The notes: a model not told the origin generated them from the sequence alone. DNA of 64,000 nucleotides from Porodaedalea pini (GCA_002794775.1 NBAY01000130.1:1-64000); one strand, 5' to 3'; shown: positions 1 to 10,802, numbered from the stretch's first letter. Made by a program: numbers and translations.

Positions 1-2605
1 AGGGTACCCTCACCGTCAGGAATGTCGCTTATATCCTTCTGTCGCAGTAGTGAAACTAATTTTGATGTCGAACGCTCGTATACATCCTTGACAGCCACAA
101 GCATATCCGGATTGTCTTCTTCGCCAAAGAGGGAAATTGCTTTGCCTGCTATCCAAGCATAGCTTGCAAACCCAGTCGCCTCAAACGCAAGTGACATCCG
201 GGCCAGTATAGATGGCACAACGAGCAGCGCTGTCGAGCCGAAGAACCTCAATCCGCCACGCAGTACACGCGTCGACCTCTCCGCAATGTCATATTGTGTC
301 CCGTACTTGGAAAGGAGAGTATCAATGATAGACCACGACTCCTGACAGGTACCCAAACACGCGGTAGGTAGTTCCTCTCCAAACGTGTCCACCACTGCCA
401 ACATGGCTTCAAGATTTTCGAGATTGTCTGGGTGTAAGAGTCAGTAGCCGCATCGCCCAGTACTTGAGCTTCAAAGATCTAACCTGCAATGAACTGCATC
501 TCTTGTTTCGCGGGTGTAGAGTCCTTGCTGACAAGGGTATGTATTTTGCTTAAGATATCCACTGAAAATGACTTGAGAGACTGAGCAGCTTGTTCCATCG
601 GCATTGCTGAGATGACGTGAGCGACTGCCTCGTAGAGACGCATTCGATCGTCCTGAATCAACTTGCTGTCTAGCGATGTCAAAAATGAATGTAGTTGAGG
701 AAGGAATGGGATCATATCCTTTATGACGATCGCAACAGAATATCAGCAGGTCTCTTGTAAAATTGATTATTGTAGCGTACCCGTTTACAATCAAGGCAGA
801 GGTATACCATAGCCTGACTTGCTGCAGCAGATGCTTCGCTATCGACGTTCTGGAAACCGCTCGAAATGAACTGTAGCTGGAAAGGGATGTAGTTTGGGTG
901 ACGGCTGGTCCACTCGGTGTACCTTGACATCACCATGATTGCTGAATATCTGACCCGGGGGTGGTCTGGGAGCAGAGGCATTAAATCCATGATCTTTGGG
1001 ATGACACGGTCATCCATAGGATCTATCTCCGCGCCCATAGAGCGCAGAGAAAATAATGGAGCTTCAATTTCCTGCCACGACACTGTCTTTCCTGTGCTCC
1101 CTTCCGCTAGAGCGCGCGTCAAGGTATTCAAGACCTCCGTAAGGCAGTTCTCAGCGCCTAGGACGAAACAACAGTCTTTGAGAGTATCCCCCATGACGTG
1201 TCTGAATGATCTAAAATCATCGGCCTCCTGGGGCGACATTTTACTAGGATCTTGTGGGAAGTGAAGATGTTTGATCATGACGCCCATAAGCGATCTGTAC
1301 GCATCGAAGAACAATGGCGAGACTGAAGGCTTCTTCCCAATGCTCAAAGCAAGCCGCATCCAGAATTGGAAAGTTATGGGGACGACGTCAAGGTCATGAT
1401 AAGCAGAGCATTCGCCGATTGCCTCGACGATAGGAAAGAAAGTGTCCGGATGCTGAAGGATCAACATTCGATAGACTTCGCCGGCTTCGCTGAAGATTTT
1501 CGCCAGACCCTTAACTTTGTCCGGGTCATCCTTTGCCAGTGTGATTTTGGGCTTGAGTTGGACCAGCTTCGGGACAATGACTTGAATAACAGTCATGTTC
1601 TCGTCAAGTTCCTGAGTCTCGTGGATGACTTCGCAGATCACATCGACTGCAGCGTCAAAGAGGGCCTCGGATTCTAAAGCTTCAAACGCAAAGCCCAATA
1701 GTGGTGTTTCGGCAACTACGGCAGGGACGATTTCTCCTGCAATGACCCAACTTCGCAGGCAATAGAAAATCTGAGTTTGCACAGCAGTCGTGACGCCTGG
1801 GCAGCGACAACCGTTATTGACCAGATTCACACGCATACAACGAGCACATACCTGGAGCTGTTATGTACATAGTCAAAAGACTAGCGACCGTGTTCGCATT
1901 ATCTGTGAGGAGCTTTGCCGATCCATCTCTATATTCGTCAGGCTAAATGTGCAACATAGTTTCTAAAGCTGTCGATAAAAACATAGCATATGAACTGCTT
2001 ACAGTTACTGGAATCTTCGTGTTGCCACCGATCTCCTCCGGTAAAACCGTCAGGAACTCTAGCAAAGTCGGGACAGTCGCCGGGTTCTGACCGAACCTGT
2101 CGATAACAGACTGGACTGCGGCATCTTGCCAATCAGGAAACTGAAGAGCGAGTCCAGCAAGCGCGAGGCTTAGCTGGACGGTGATAGTCTTCGGACTTCC
2201 AGTCAGAGATTCCAAGGCAGTAAGCAAGGTGTCTCGAAGCGGCGGGATGAATGTAGGGTCTAGCTGGTGGAGATCATATGTAACCTTGAAAGACGGAACC
2301 CCCTCTCAGTGATGGGCAAGGTCAAAGCAAATCCGGAACGTACCTTGGCCCTAAATGTCTGAGCGGCGAATATTTTGGCTAGCAAGGGCATTTCTGGACT
2401 AAGGAGCAGTGTATTACAGATTGCCCATGCCTCGTTCTGAGGTCGATCGAATCAGTCGTTGTTCGAGGACGCGACCATGGGCGAAAGTATTTACGGAGTG
2501 CTGAAAATCCTGAAGCCAAGTATTCGCCGTCATAAACGAGGACCTATCCGCCGTGGGTTGACCCAAAGCCTCAAGGGCAGAAAGGACCGGCTGTACATCG
2601 GCCAT
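1..2605 (-). CDS. MTR10: MTR10 / transportin-3-like importin-beta (5' part, runs off left edge)
   Basis: Karyopherin-beta nuclear import receptor. The family (yeast Mtr10, animal TNPO3) carries SR-type and other RNA-binding proteins into the nucleus. My exon model on the minus strand is 2605-2495, 2436-2344, 2284-2003, 1942-1852, 1796-781, 718-484 and 427 to the edge. Every junction is GT-AG and the frame stays open across all of them. The protein begins MADVQPVLSAL, followed by the N-terminal helices (WLQDFQHS, EAWAICNTLLLSPEMP) and the stretch FYCLRSWVIAGEI, which is characteristic of this family. The rest reads as a continuous alpha-helical HEAT solenoid. The ATG at 2605 is chosen because it gives the usual family N-terminus. 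A LINE begins within 174 bp upstream, so little native promoter remains. The C-terminus lies outside the window. Confidence 0.93.
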
Positions 2606-2778
2606 CTTGCGTCGAGGAAGTTGTTGGAGAAATGAGCGGTATGAAGGACAGGACGAAGCGCAACGATGGCGCAGTATACGCCACCGTCTGATCAAGTCAT
2701 CTAAGTCACTTTGAACTCTTACCACCATCATCCAGACCGTGGGAAAGAATTTATCGCTGCAACCTCTTGTCTCTAACG

Positions 2779-3983
2779 ATGGCTCCGCCTCCCAACCCGA
2801 AGCCGTCCACTCTCCATAGAACCAAATCGCTTAGGTCCTTAGGCAACATCAAGGACCCGACTAAATGTGACGAGTGTAAATACGAACTCCCTCATCACAG
2901 TCGCTCGTGCGTCTCTGGTACGGCGAAACTCTGCAAACAATGCGGACGCGACTCGACATACAACCATGATTCAACCGTATGCGATTACGCAGAGAATAAC
3001 ATCGCTAAATGGTCACCCGATACCGCAGCGGACGCTCATGCCGCCGCCCTTCGCAAACAGGGAGATCTCCCTCCCACCCCGGATATCCCATCCCAGACTT
3101 CCCTTAAACGATCCCCATCCGAGGACGAACATCAAGGGCGCGAAGCCCCTAGCAATCCCGCCACGATCGGCCAGATCCCCGATGACAAGGACGCCATGGA
3201 CGCCGACAACGACCTGTACGTGGACACACAACCCCCCCAGCTCGACAATCACCCCATCGATATCGATGATGAGGACCCGGCTATTTCCGAAGAAGTCAAT
3301 AAAAAATCCCTTCAACTTGCGGAAGAGTCGGTCCGCGACCTCCGCGCCTTTATCGCACAAGATTCCTGGAAGTCCGAGATGCCATTCTACAATGATCCCG
3401 AGCGCATGGGCTGTTACATGGCCAGCATTGCTTCCTCTCTTTGCTTCTGGATTAATCGTTCAAACATGTTCAATGAAGAAACCCAGTGTGAGAATTATGC
3501 TAACACTTCTATGAATGCATTCCAGACTACCTTTAAGATTCATGCTCCTTACTGCAGAAACATTTTCGATAATATTTATCGCAGTCCTCAGGACATATGC
3601 GACGAACACATCTCCGATGAACTTACCAATATGTCCCGCTCCATTTCTTCTCTCATATCTATGGTATCATCTTTAACCGAGAAAACTAACAAACTTGAAA
3701 AACAGGCACAAAACACCTCTAAACCCAAAGTATCGTTTTCAACTAACACTCCCACAGATAAGAAATATTTATCGGAACCGCTTGGTGCCAGTTTCACTCA
3801 TGACCCACGTTTCCCCCCTCCTCCACTGGTAGTCAAACAACGTGTATCCACCCCTAAAGGTGGACGTACCAATTATGCTGAAGCCATGGCCAAAACCCGC
3901 ATCCCGATGTCTGGCTACAGAATGGATACACAAGGAACAATTCATGCACCAGATGGCTACATGCATTCTGAACATAACGCCCC
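2779..3983 (+). pseudogene. LINE ORF1 (gag-like), part 1
   Basis: N-terminal 401 codons of the LINE gag-like protein, starting at the first ATG after an in-frame stop. It is cysteine-rich at the start (CDECKYELPHHSRSC, then CKQCG), followed by an acidic, proline-rich linker and a predicted helical region. LINE ORF1 proteins bind element RNA and form ribonucleoprotein particles. This piece has no stop of its own. It is interrupted at codon 402 by element A, whose insertion duplicated GCCCC (3979-3983 and 10251-10255). Confidence 0.8.
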
Positions 3984-4407
3984 TGTCAGAACTCGAACTT
4001 TCACCTTTTCTTTATTTCCCCTTTCCCTTTTCCTTTTCTTTTAACCGCTCCTTCTTATTATCTTTAATCACCTTTCCAATCACTTCCCACACTCCCTTCA
4101 CATGACCTTCATTCATTCCATTCCTGCTTGTTATGTAATGTTAGGTAATATAGTCCCACGGTCGTCACTATATAAGGTCTCAGGAATTGCATGAACTCCT
4201 TGTTCTGCTTTTCCTCTTACCTCCGCGACGACCTAGGTGAGACTCGTCCCCCTTGTATTAGTTTAGACTTGTATTAATCCTCTTACCTCCACGACGACCT
4301 AGCCTGAGTAAGCGTGTCCCGAGTCTACTCTCGAGTATAACACGTCCCAGACGACAGTCAGCCGAGGCCTGCCCAGTCCGAGTCGTCTCCCGGACTCCTG
4401 CCTAACA
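3984..4407 (+). repeat. Element A 5' LTR
   Basis: 424 bp, 5'-TGTCAG...CTAACA-3'. It contains TATATAAGG at 4169 and the predicted transcript start near 4202. Two near-identical 24-bp direct repeats (4213-4236 and 4279-4302, one mismatch) lie 66 bp apart. The first ends in CTAG|GTGAGA, a good match to a fungal 5' splice site. Confidence 0.95.
4169..4212 (+). promoter_or_regulatory. Element A core promoter and self-primer (TATA box to 5' end of transcript)
   Basis: TATATAAGG starts at 4169. Thirty-three bases downstream, where transcription should begin, is GTTCTGCTTTT (4202-4212). This 11-mer is the exact reverse complement of the 11-mer lying one base after the 5' LTR (4409-4419). In Tf1-type elements the first 11 bases of the mRNA fold back onto such a site and prime minus-strand DNA. 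The start site is inferred from spacing, not measured. Confidence 0.75.
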
Positions 4408-4408
4408 T

Positions 4409-4419
4409 AAAAGCAGAAC
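4409..4419 (+). promoter_or_regulatory. Element A self-priming primer-binding site
   Basis: AAAAGCAGAAC, one T after the LTR end. It pairs without mismatch to GTTCTGCTTTT in the LTR. No TGG-initiated tRNA complement follows the LTR. The same 11-mer sits at the same place in elements C (13526-13536), G (25282-25292), D (33595-33605), K (43400-43410) and B (46645-46655). Confidence 0.8.
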
Positions 4420-4521
4420 CGCACCCAGGCTCATCCCCAGCGTACGTTGTTGCTGTCGACTCGCCTTCACTCGGTCTAGAGGAGCGTTCCCCTCGACGGA
4501 CTTGACGTGTAAACCCCCTAA

Positions 4522-4809
4522 ACGACAACCCTCAACCCCGCCTGGACGTTTTCGGATGTTTGTGTATTACGTAAACATTGCAACCAACTTTTCCCGGCCC
4601 TGGCTCTCCGAATTAGCCTCTGGTGGAGCACGCACCTGACATGGACGTGGATAACCAGACGAGTACAAACTTTGACGGCAATCTCATTTGTGATCTCGCT
4701 CGGATCCTACTGCCTCATCATCAACTTCGCCGACGAACCCGTTCAACGTTGGCGTAACCCCGGATCGAACACACAACCGATCCCTGTCCCTCTGCCAACG
4801 TCAAGATAG
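4522..4809 (+). other. Conserved leader reading frame without ATG (element A)
   Basis: A 95-codon open frame in the 5' leader containing LRISLWW, HLTWTW and FADEPV. Equivalent frames with the same protein motifs occur in the leaders of B, C, D, G and K, although the DNA has diverged. It has no ATG and ends in TAG just inside the next conserved frame, which is in the -1 phase relative to it. Translation, if any, would need splicing, frameshifting or a non-AUG start. No similarity recognised. Confidence 0.45.
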
Positions 4810-5117
4810 ATCTCACCAACGAACAGCAACGGGCCCTTCCTGCATCAGCCCGTTGGGATCCAGACCGACCAGGTTACGTCGCAACCAACAATAGCGGCGT
4901 CACTCACGACATCTGGTGGAGTGAGATCCGGCACAGCTGGTATTCGTCAGACGAACGAGGAAGGAGAGCCAGGTGGCCCCCAGCCGCTCCATCGTCACCT
5001 GTGCCATCGATGTCTACGGTCAACCTACCACTGACCCCAGGTCCTTACCGTGAGACTAACAGAGACCCCTCACCGCCGACTCCCCCGGAACCTTCGACAC
5101 CCACACCCGAACCCGTG
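4758..5117 (+). other. Conserved N-terminal extension of gag, in frame, no early ATG (element A)
   Basis: This 120-codon stretch is in frame with gag and stays open back to a TAA at 4755. It carries IDL..EQ.RALP, IWWS, WYS and R.RWPPA motifs that recur in front of gag in B, C, D, G and K. An ATG at 5010 would include part of it. The ATG at 5118 is the only start shared by all copies. Conservation suggests that the extension is, or was, translated. Confidence 0.5.
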
Positions 5118-6200
5118 ATGTCAGCAGAAGGTTTCAGCCAACAGCAGATGGCGCAGATCGCGGCCATCGTCGCAAATGCCTTCGCCCATCAGGCGAACAA
5201 CGCCCCGGCACTGGCCACGGCAGCTAACCCCCCGACCCCCAACATCGACGTCGCCCAGCCATGTGAATTCACTGGTGGCAACGACTACCTAGACTTCAAG
5301 CGCGAGGTCCTCCTCTTCGTCTCAGCCAACCCGAACAGATACCCCACGTCGGAAAGCAAGATCTACATTGCGCTCTCCTACTTGAAGGGTGGTAATGCGG
5401 CAACGTGGGCGCAGAATTACGTAGAGGAATCAACGACGGCCGGCATCGTAACCTTCACCGACAGCTGGACAAGATTCCAAGAGCGCCTGGACGCCTCATT
5501 TGACAATCCGAACTGGAAGGAAAAGGCACTGGCAAAATTCCGGACCAAGGTTCAGAAGGACCTTACCACCGATGAATTCTTCCAGGATCTCGACGTCGTC
5601 ATCACAAGAGCGGGTTTAACGGACGACAACATCATCTGTGATCGACTGAAGCGAGCGATGAACATCGAAGTGGTGCGAGGGGTACTACGGTCGATGCCAG
5701 TCCCGACAACGTATGAAGACTGGAAAAAGAAAGCAATCGAAATTGACCGGGGCAAGCAACAGATTCGCGCCATTCAACGAGGTCACGCCTTCCCACCCAC
5801 TCCACGCCTGCAGCAGCAGCATGGACCCCCAGCTCGTCGCCAGGTGGCTGCTCCCCATGTTGACAAACGCAATGCGACAGGCGTCACGTTCGGAGGAGCT
5901 GGCCAGCCAATGGACATCTCGATGAACGAAGCGCAACGACGATGCACGTGCTGGATTTGCGGTGGGCTGGACCACTTTAAGAGCAAGTGCCCGCAGGGGA
6001 AGCCGATCATCCAGCGCATGCTGGAACTGATGGCGCCAGGCAAACGTCGTATCCTCGCCAACGAGCTCGGCACAATGAAGGAATCGGCATTCGAGGAAGT
6101 CGTAGACACTCGAAGGTCGACTGTGGAGGACTATGTGGAGGAAGAAGACAACGACAAAGAGGTCGTCGACTCACAGGGTTTTGCGAGTGGTCAGGCGTAA
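5118..6200 (+). CDS. gag: Element A Gag
   Basis: 360-residue capsid/nucleocapsid protein of a Ty3/gypsy chromovirus, which assembles the particle and packages RNA. It begins MSAEGFSQQQ. The retrotransposon gag domain (EFTGG.DYLDF, WAQNYV, DRLKRAMN) is followed by one zinc knuckle, CWICGGLDHFKSKC, of the CX2CX4HX4C type at about residue 278. This start was chosen because D, K, B, C and G share it; an upstream ATG at 5010 adds 36 residues. The frame is intact. The stop lies 16 bases after the frameshift heptamer. Confidence 0.9.
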   Translation: MSAEGFSQQQMAQIAAIVANAFAHQANNAPALATAANPPTPNIDVAQPCEFTGGNDYLDFKREVLLFVSANPNRYPTSESKIYIALSYLKGGNAATWAQNYVEESTTAGIVTFTDSWTRFQERLDASFDNPNWKEKALAKFRTKVQKDLTTDEFFQDLDVVITRAGLTDDNIICDRLKRAMNIEVVRGVLRSMPVPTTYEDWKKKAIEIDRGKQQIRAIQRGHAFPPTPRLQQQHGPPARRQVAAPHVDKRNATGVTFGGAGQPMDISMNEAQRRCTCWICGGLDHFKSKCPQGKPIIQRMLELMAPGKRRILANELGTMKESAFEEVVDTRRSTVEDYVEEEDNDKEVVDSQGFASGQA

Positions 6201-6218
6201 TCATCGGGGCGACTGACC
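6176..6218 (+). other. Programmed -1 frameshift signal, element A gag-pol
   Basis: In the gag frame CAG GGT TTT, the heptamer G GGT TTT (6176-6182) fits the X XXY YYZ rule. A six-base spacer follows, then the stem GGTCAG (6189-6194) pairing with CTGACC (6213-6218). Slipping back one base enters pol as GFCEWSG. The heptamer and both stem arms are unchanged in C, G, D and K even where the loop differs. Confidence 0.75.
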
Positions 6219-9200
6219 GAGAAGAACAAGGGACTTCGAATCCGGATTCGCTAAAATATAACCAACCGTCGGTACAATACGTAGATGCCAACGACGTCGA
6301 TGGTTTTTCCAATTACGAAGTCCCCACCGGTGTGAATAAAAGTGAGGAGTACGAGCAGCTGTTCATGAGAGGAACTGGCAGACGCCAGCTGGACCTTCTC
6401 CTGAACGTCGGACAAAGCATAGCGGGTGAAGTAAGAGAGGTGGATGCACACGCCCTTGTGGACTCGGGGTGTACAGGATCGTGCATTGACGTGAGGTTCA
6501 TCGAACGGTATGGGTTGGAGACAAAGCGCTACATCTGACCCCTCGCAGTACTCAACGCCGACGGCACGCACAACAAGGCTGGGTTGATCGAAGAATACGT
6601 CGAAGTTGAGCTCATGATCGGCCACCACAAGGAAAGGATTGTCCTTGCGGTAACGTCCCTAGCGTCATCAAACATATTCCTGGGGTACGACTGGCTTCGA
6701 CGTCATAACCCTGAGGTCGACTGGAAAATGGGTTCGATTGAATTCACTCGCTGTCCAGAGGAATGTGCGATCGAGAGGGAGCCGGTGGAGGACCTAGGCA
6801 AAATGAAGGAGGTGGTGGAACAGATGAGGAGGGTGAGTGAGGCGCGAATGGACAAGGCGTCCTGGCCCGCGTACCTCAACGACTACACCGACGTTTTCAG
6901 CGAAAAAGGCTTTGAGAAACTACCGGAACACCGACCCTGGGATCACGTCATCGACTTGAAGCCCGACTTCAAACTGAGCGACTGTAAGATTTACCTGCTC
7001 ACGCCAACGGAGCAACAGTCACTCAAGGACTTCCTCGATGAAAACTTGAAGTCTGGTTGCATCCGACGATCAATATCGCCCATGGCGTCGCCTTTCTTCT
7101 TCATTAAGAAAGCCAACAAATCGCTACGCCCAATCCAGGATTACTGTAAGCTCAATGATGGTACAATCAAGAACAAGTATCCCCTCCCTCTCATTGATGA
7201 ACTCGTCGACAAGGTCAAGAAAGCGAAGTACATCACTAAGCTTGACCTTCGCTGGGGGTACTACAATATCCGGATCCGCGAGGGCGACGAATGGAAAGCA
7301 GCATTTCACACGAACATGGGACTCTTTGAACCAACGGTCATGTTCTTTGGCCTTTGCAATGCGCCGGCCACATTCCAGGCTTTTGTCAACCACATCTTCA
7401 AGGACCTGATCTACGCTAACCTGATCATCGTATACCTCAACGACATCCTAATCCTCTCAGAAACCATCGAGGAGCATATCGACACGTCGAGGCGCGTACT
7501 CCAGATCCTCCGAGAAAACGGCCTGTACCTGAAGCCAGAGAAGTGCGAATTCAATGCCAAAGTCGTCAAGTACCTCGGTCACATCATTGGCAATGGCGAA
7601 ATCAGGGCTGACCCGGTGAAAACAGACACAATTGCGAACTGGCCTGTTCCACAAAACCTCAAGGAGCTGCAACAGTTCCTCGGCATGGGAAACTGGCTGA
7701 GACGGTTTATTAAGGACTACAGCAAGGTGGTCCGACTGTTGACGTTGTTAACAGGCAAGAAGGACTGGGTATGGGAGACCGAACAGCAGGAAGCGTTCGA
7801 GGAGCTGAGACGACGTCTCTGCTCACCTCCAGTCCTAGCCATTGCCAACGACAAAGGCCCTTTCCACGTGGAGGTGGACTCGTCAAACTTTGCACTCGGC
7901 GGCATGTTGTTGCAGAAGCAGGAAGGAAAGTGGAGGGTGATCGCCTACAGATCAGAGGCACTAGAACCAGCGGAACGAAACTATGAGATCTACGACAAGG
8001 AGATGCTCGCGATCGTTTCAGCACTCAAGGAGTGGCAGCAGTACCTCCTTGGCGCTTGCCACAAGATCGAAATCTGGTCCAACCATGCCAACCTCACTTA
8101 CTTCAGGTCAGCGCAGAAGCTGAGCTATCGTCAAGCTCGCTGGCGGACCGAACTCGAAGAATTCGACTTCCACCTTGAACACAAGTCGGGGAAGACGATG
8201 GGCAAAGCCGACTTACTGTCACGCATGGCGGGCTATGATCAGGGCAAGGATGACAACGACGGTGTCGTGTTCATCAAGGACAAGTGGCTGAACCGTGGAG
8301 TAGTGCAAACATTGCGCGACAAGGTGGTGGAACAAGTGGGTGAAGCGCAGAGGGCGCAGGACGAGTCGGAGAGGCCGACGAACATGACGGAAGTCAACAG
8401 GTTATGGCAGATGAAAGGCAAGATATACGTTCCGTCGACGATGAAGGAGGCCGTGTTACGAGAGTGCCACGACTCGGTACTGGCCAGTCATCCAGGAGCA
8501 TCGAAGACAGTAGAGCTCATCCGTCACGATTTCTGGTGGGCGTCGATGTTCTCCGACATCCGAGCGTATGTCTGAGGATGCGACCATTGTCAATGGACGA
8601 AAGCCTTAAGAACATCGAGGTTGAGGCCGCTTCATCCAAACGCAGTCCCTGAAGGTCCCTGGGAAATCATCACGGTCGACCTAATCGGAGAGCTCCTGGA
8701 CTCTAAGGGACACAACGCGATCTGCGTCTTTGTGGACAGGTTCTCGAAGCAAATGCATGTGATCCCGACAACAACGAAATTGTCAGCGGAGGGTATGGCT
8801 CAGTTATACCGTGACCACGTCTTCCGTCTCCATGGCCTACCAAAGAAGATCATCCACGACTGAGGCACGCAGTTCAATGCGTCAATGATGAAGGAGCTAT
8901 ACAATCTCCTGCACATCGAAGGCAACCCGTCAACCGCGTACCACCCACAAACGGATGGTCAGACGGAATGTGTCAATCAAGAGCTTGAACAGTATCTCTG
9001 ACTCTTCGTTGACCATCGGCAATCAGACTGGAAAGACTGGCTCCCCCTCGCAGAGTTCACTTACAATAACCGCGAACACTCAGCGACGAAAATGTCACCC
9101 TTCTACGTGAACACCGGACGTCACCCTAAGAGCTTCGACACCATACGAACTTCCTCTGCCAACATGTCAGCGGAAGAATTCACGAAGCACATCAAGGAGA

Positions 9201-9826
9201 CTCATCGTGTAGCAAAGGACAACCTGGTCAAGGTGGCAGAAGACATGAAGTGCTACCACGACTGGACAGCAGGGGCTTCGGTGGAGTACAAGGCTGGAGA
9301 CAAGATTTTCCTCAATGGGCGGAACATCAGCACAGACTCGCCGATGAAGAAGCTAGCGGACAAGTGGTATGGTCCCTTCGAGATTGTCGACAAGGTGGGA
9401 GCGAGCGCGTACAAGCTCAAGCTCCCAAAGCAATGGAAAAAGGTCCACCCGGTCTTCAATGAGGTCCTGCTGAAACCCACAGTTGAACTGTCCTTCGAAA
9501 GTCAGAAACAACAGCCACCGCCACCACCTGACATAGTCGACAATGAGGAAGAGTACGAGATCGAGGAAGTCCTAGACTTGCGTCTGCACTGAGGGAAGCT
9601 ACAATACCTCGTCAAGTGGGTTGGCTACAACGAACCGACGTGGCAGCCCGAGACGGACTTTGGCGAGAACGCGAAGGAGTCAATCGCTGAATTCTATCGA
9701 AAACACCCCGGCACCCCTCGAAAACTCGAAATTCCTTGCTAACGACTTCGCCCACGCTTCATCGACACCGAGCCAGACGACCGCAATCTTGGTTGGTCGG
9801 GACGCCCAACCTTGAGGAGGGGGTAA
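6176..9826 (+). pseudogene. pol: Element A Pol (protease-RT-RNase H-integrase-chromodomain), inactivated
   Basis: 1216 codons plus stop in one phase, with residues counted from the frameshift. The protease DSG is at 96. The RT active site is at 420-423 and reads YLND, where sister copies have YLDD. RNase H starts at about D568. The integrase zinc finger begins at about 763 and the catalytic triad is D835, D895, E931 (D,D35E). The GPF motif is at about 1062 and the chromodomain spans about 1125-1175 (YLVKWVGYNEPTWQP). Premature stops are at 6536, 8573, 8861, 8999 and 9590 (all CGA to TGA) and 9740 (CAA to TAA). No frameshift was found. The natural TAA abuts the 3' LTR after a purine tract. Confidence 0.95.
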
Positions 9827-10250
9827 TGTCAGAACTCGAACTTTCACCTTTTCTTTATTTCCCCTTTCCCTTTTCCTTTTCTTTTAACCGCTCCTTCTTA
9901 TTATCTTTAATCACCTTTCCAATCACTTCCCACACTCCCTTCACATGACCTTCATTCGTTCCATTCCCGCTCGTTATGTAATGTTAGGTAATATAGTCCC
10001 ACAGTCGTCACTATATAAGGTCTCAGGAATTGCATGAACTCCTTGTTCTGCTTTTCCTCTTACCTCCGCGACGACCTAGGTGAGACTCGTCCCCCTTGTA
10101 TTAGTTTAGACTTGTATTAATCCTCTTACCTCCGTGACAACCTAGCCTGAGTAAGCGTGTCCCGAGTCTACTCTCGAGTATAACACGTCCCAGACGACAG
10201 TCAGCCGAGGCCTGCCCAGTCCAAGTCGTCTCCTGGACTCCCGCCTAACA
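9827..10250 (+). repeat. Element A 3' LTR
   Basis: 424 bp. It differs from the 5' LTR at about 10 positions, all transitions. It is preceded by a polypurine tract that contains the pol stop codon and followed by the GCCCC target duplication. Confidence 0.95.
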
Positions 10251-10255
10251 GCCCC

Positions 10256-10802
10256 TCATCCAGGTTTATCCACCACCATATACACACCGCCCATCCAGTC
10301 GGTTGGCACTGACAAAGACGGATACACCACCGTCACGTACGCTAAGGCTGCCTAGAAAAAGCCCAAGCAGATTCCTACCAAAGTCTCAAAGGCCACTGCA
10401 GACCACCCTGACGGGGAGGTCGCCACTGTACCTATGAACCGGGCTAACAGCTCAGTCAATACATGCATCCATAACGTCAAGCACATCTACTTCTCTCTTC
10501 CCGACAACCTTGCTGTTCGACCTCTTCCTAACTCCATAAAAAATACCATTTGTTCTGGCCTCAAAGGCTCAACCAACTTTAAGCATCTCATTATTCTTAA
10601 CATCGAGTATACTTCTAATGGCAATCTTTGCATCTCATTCACTAACATTTGCCCTGATTTTGATTCTACCTTCTTTTCCCTTTCTTCCCTCCTTAACCGC
10701 GTTATTAACATTAATGGTGCAAAAGTGTTCACTCCCTCCCCTCAGTTCAAACTCATCCTACCAGCTGTTCCGGTATTTGACAAAGACACTAACACCCTCT
10801 AC
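10256..10802 (+). pseudogene. LINE ORF1, part 2
   Basis: Continues the LINE gag-like protein directly from base 3983 in the same frame. It has one premature TAG (in AYAKAA*KKPKQ, probably from TGG). The C-terminal half has an RRM-like pattern of hydrophobic strands (HIYFSLPD, LCISFTNI). It is broken by element B, whose insertion duplicated TCTAC (10798-10802 and 47084-47088). Confidence 0.8.

Larger units (their letters stand above)
3984..10250 (+). mobile_element. Chromovirus A (Ty3/gypsy), full length, decayed
   Basis: 6267 bp element with 424-bp LTRs (TGTCAG...CTAACA) in LINE ORF1, flanked by the 5-bp duplication GCCCC. The order is LTR, self-priming site, leader, gag, pol (protease, RT, RNase H, integrase, chromodomain), purine tract, LTR. 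The LTRs differ at about 10 sites, all transitions. Pol keeps a single reading frame with no indels but has six premature stops, so the element cannot act alone. Confidence 0.97.

Noticed and set aside
4408..4430. tRNA-type primer-binding site after the LTR
   Set aside because: No TGG start and no obvious tRNA complement; complementarity to the element's own LTR explains the site better.
9590..9826. Envelope-like gene after integrase
   Set aside because: Pol ends directly at the polypurine tract and 3' LTR in A, C, D, G and K, so there is no room for one.
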